DNA of 5,632 nt from Planctomycetaceae bacterium (GTDB taxonomy: Bacteria > Planctomycetota > Planctomycetia > Pirellulales > Pirellulaceae): contig SKVE01000210.1 in assembly GCA_007129635.1 (NCBI GenBank), positions 1 to 5,632 on the forward strand, written 5' to 3'. Numbering within the stretch: position 1 is the stretch's first letter; each line of letters opens with the position of its first letter. This document shows, one piece after another, positions 4,970-5,632 of this stretch. The notes beneath the pieces are model-generated. The model did not search any database. It had not been told where the DNA came from and was given only the letters and a program-made list of their open reading frames with translations. A program made the translations under genes and the position numbers.

Positions 4970-5632
4970 TCATGCGGTCATTAAAGGCAGGTTAATATCA
5001 AACCTTGTCCCGCGGCCTTCCGTGCTGGCGAAGCTGATCTGGCCATTATGGGCGCTGATAATTTTGTGGCAAATACTGAGACCAATTCCGATTCCATTCG
5101 CTTTGCCGGTGATAAAGGGATCAAAAACCTTGTCCTTGATGGCATCGGGAATGCCGACTCCTGTATCTTCTACTGTAATTTTAATCTTATCGTTTTGATA
5201 AGACACCCCGATGGTAAGCAAACCGTAGTCGGGCATGGCATGAATAGCATTCATGCATATGTTTAGCAAAGCCTGCTTGATCAGGGTCCGATCGAGGCTG
5301 ACAATTTCATCCTCGCTGCTGTATTTTTTCTTGATCTTTATATTTTGCTGCTCCAGGTGCGGCGAAAGCAGCAATAGAACCTCATCAGCCAGGCCGGTCA
5401 AATTAACCGGTTCATAATAGAGGTCCGTTTCCCTGACAAAACCGAGCAGTTCCACGACCAGATCGTTGATCCTCGTTATTTCCTGGCTGACGACGGTGGA
5501 AAACCTGTGCCTGAATTCGGGATGATCATACTTTTCGGGCAGAAGATCGGCAAATGTTTTCATCGATACCGGGGGATTTTTAATTTCATGGGCAATACCG
5601 GCGGCAAATTCGCCCAGCGAAGCCAGGCGTTG
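4970..5632 (-). CDS. Sensor histidine kinase, C-terminal part (DHp and intact ATPase domain)
   Basis: The reading frame enters from the right edge. The window shows the last 220 residues, and the true start and sensor region lie outside. An internal ATG at 5563 falls after the catalytic His, so it is not the start. The fragment opens with the H-box LGEFAAGIAHEIKNPP, whose phospho-acceptor His is encoded at 5590-5588. A second DHp helix (QEITRINDLVVELLGF) follows. The ATPase domain is complete: N-box NICMNAIHAM, G1 box DTGVGIP, F-box FDPF, and G2 box NGIGIGLSIC. All residues needed to bind ATP and phosphorylate the His are present. The Leu usual after HEIKNP is Pro here. It resembles the NtrB/AtoS-like group of kinases. 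It lies 59 bases upstream of the kinase-like gene and is the best candidate to phosphorylate the HD-GYP regulator, which is inference from gene order. Confidence 0.92.
   Translation of the reverse strand, partial: QRLASLGEFAAGIAHEIKNPPVSMKTFADLLPEKYDHPEFRHRFSTVVSQEITRINDLVVELLGFVRETDLYYEPVNLTGLADEVLLLLSPHLEQQNIKIKKKYSSEDEIVSLDRTLIKQALLNICMNAIHAMPDYGLLTIGVSYQNDKIKITVEDTGVGIPDAIKDKVFDPFITGKANGIGIGLSICHKIISAHNGQISFASTEGRGTRFDINLPLMTA

Noticed and set aside
5048..5266. Plus-strand open frame opposite the right-hand kinase
   Set aside because: It is antisense to the conserved N, G1, F and G2 boxes and shows no features of its own.
4970..5563. Taking the ATG at 5563 as the start of the right-hand kinase
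   Set aside because: The frame continues open to the window edge and encodes the H-box with the catalytic His just upstream of that ATG.

Overview
The window reads as a Gram-positive, Firmicutes-type genome, probably a clostridial or Peptococcaceae-like anaerobe; this placement is inference. It rests on a PyrR attenuation leader of the Bacillus/Clostridium kind, an LCP (LytR-CpsA-Psr) cell-wall enzyme, strong AGGAGG-type ribosome binding sites and sigma-A-like promoters. All convincing genes lie on the minus strand, so transcription runs from the right edge to the left edge.

Right to left: (1) 5632-4970, the C-terminal part of a catalytically intact histidine kinase whose sensor half is outside the window. 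(2) 4910-2880, a 676-residue soluble kinase-like protein with a receiver-like domain, GAF, PAS, a DHp helix pair that keeps the phospho-acceptor His, and an ATP-binding domain that has lost its N-box and G1 residues. (3) 2896-1853, a response regulator with an intact receiver and an intact HD-GYP domain, overlapping the kinase gene by 17 nt. (4) 1715-504, an LCP-family membrane enzyme with a long Glu-Pro repeat tail, preceded by a possible promoter of its own. (5) 503-108, about 396 noncoding bases that hold a possible terminator, an inverted repeat, a good promoter and a full PyrR attenuator. (6) 107-1, the first 35 codons of pyrR, running off the left edge.

The first three genes look like one signalling operon: a competent kinase, a second kinase-like protein that probably cannot bind ATP in the normal way, and a c-di-GMP-phosphodiesterase-type output. 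The most unusual item is the middle protein. Both its receiver and its ATPase domain are degenerate, while its DHp domain resembles that of the neighbouring active kinase. This suggests a regulatory or trans-phosphorylated partner rather than an autonomous kinase. The LCP gene may be co-transcribed with this operon or run from its own promoter. The pyrR unit is separate and controlled by UMP-dependent attenuation. I see no mobile elements, CRISPR arrays, tRNA or rRNA genes.
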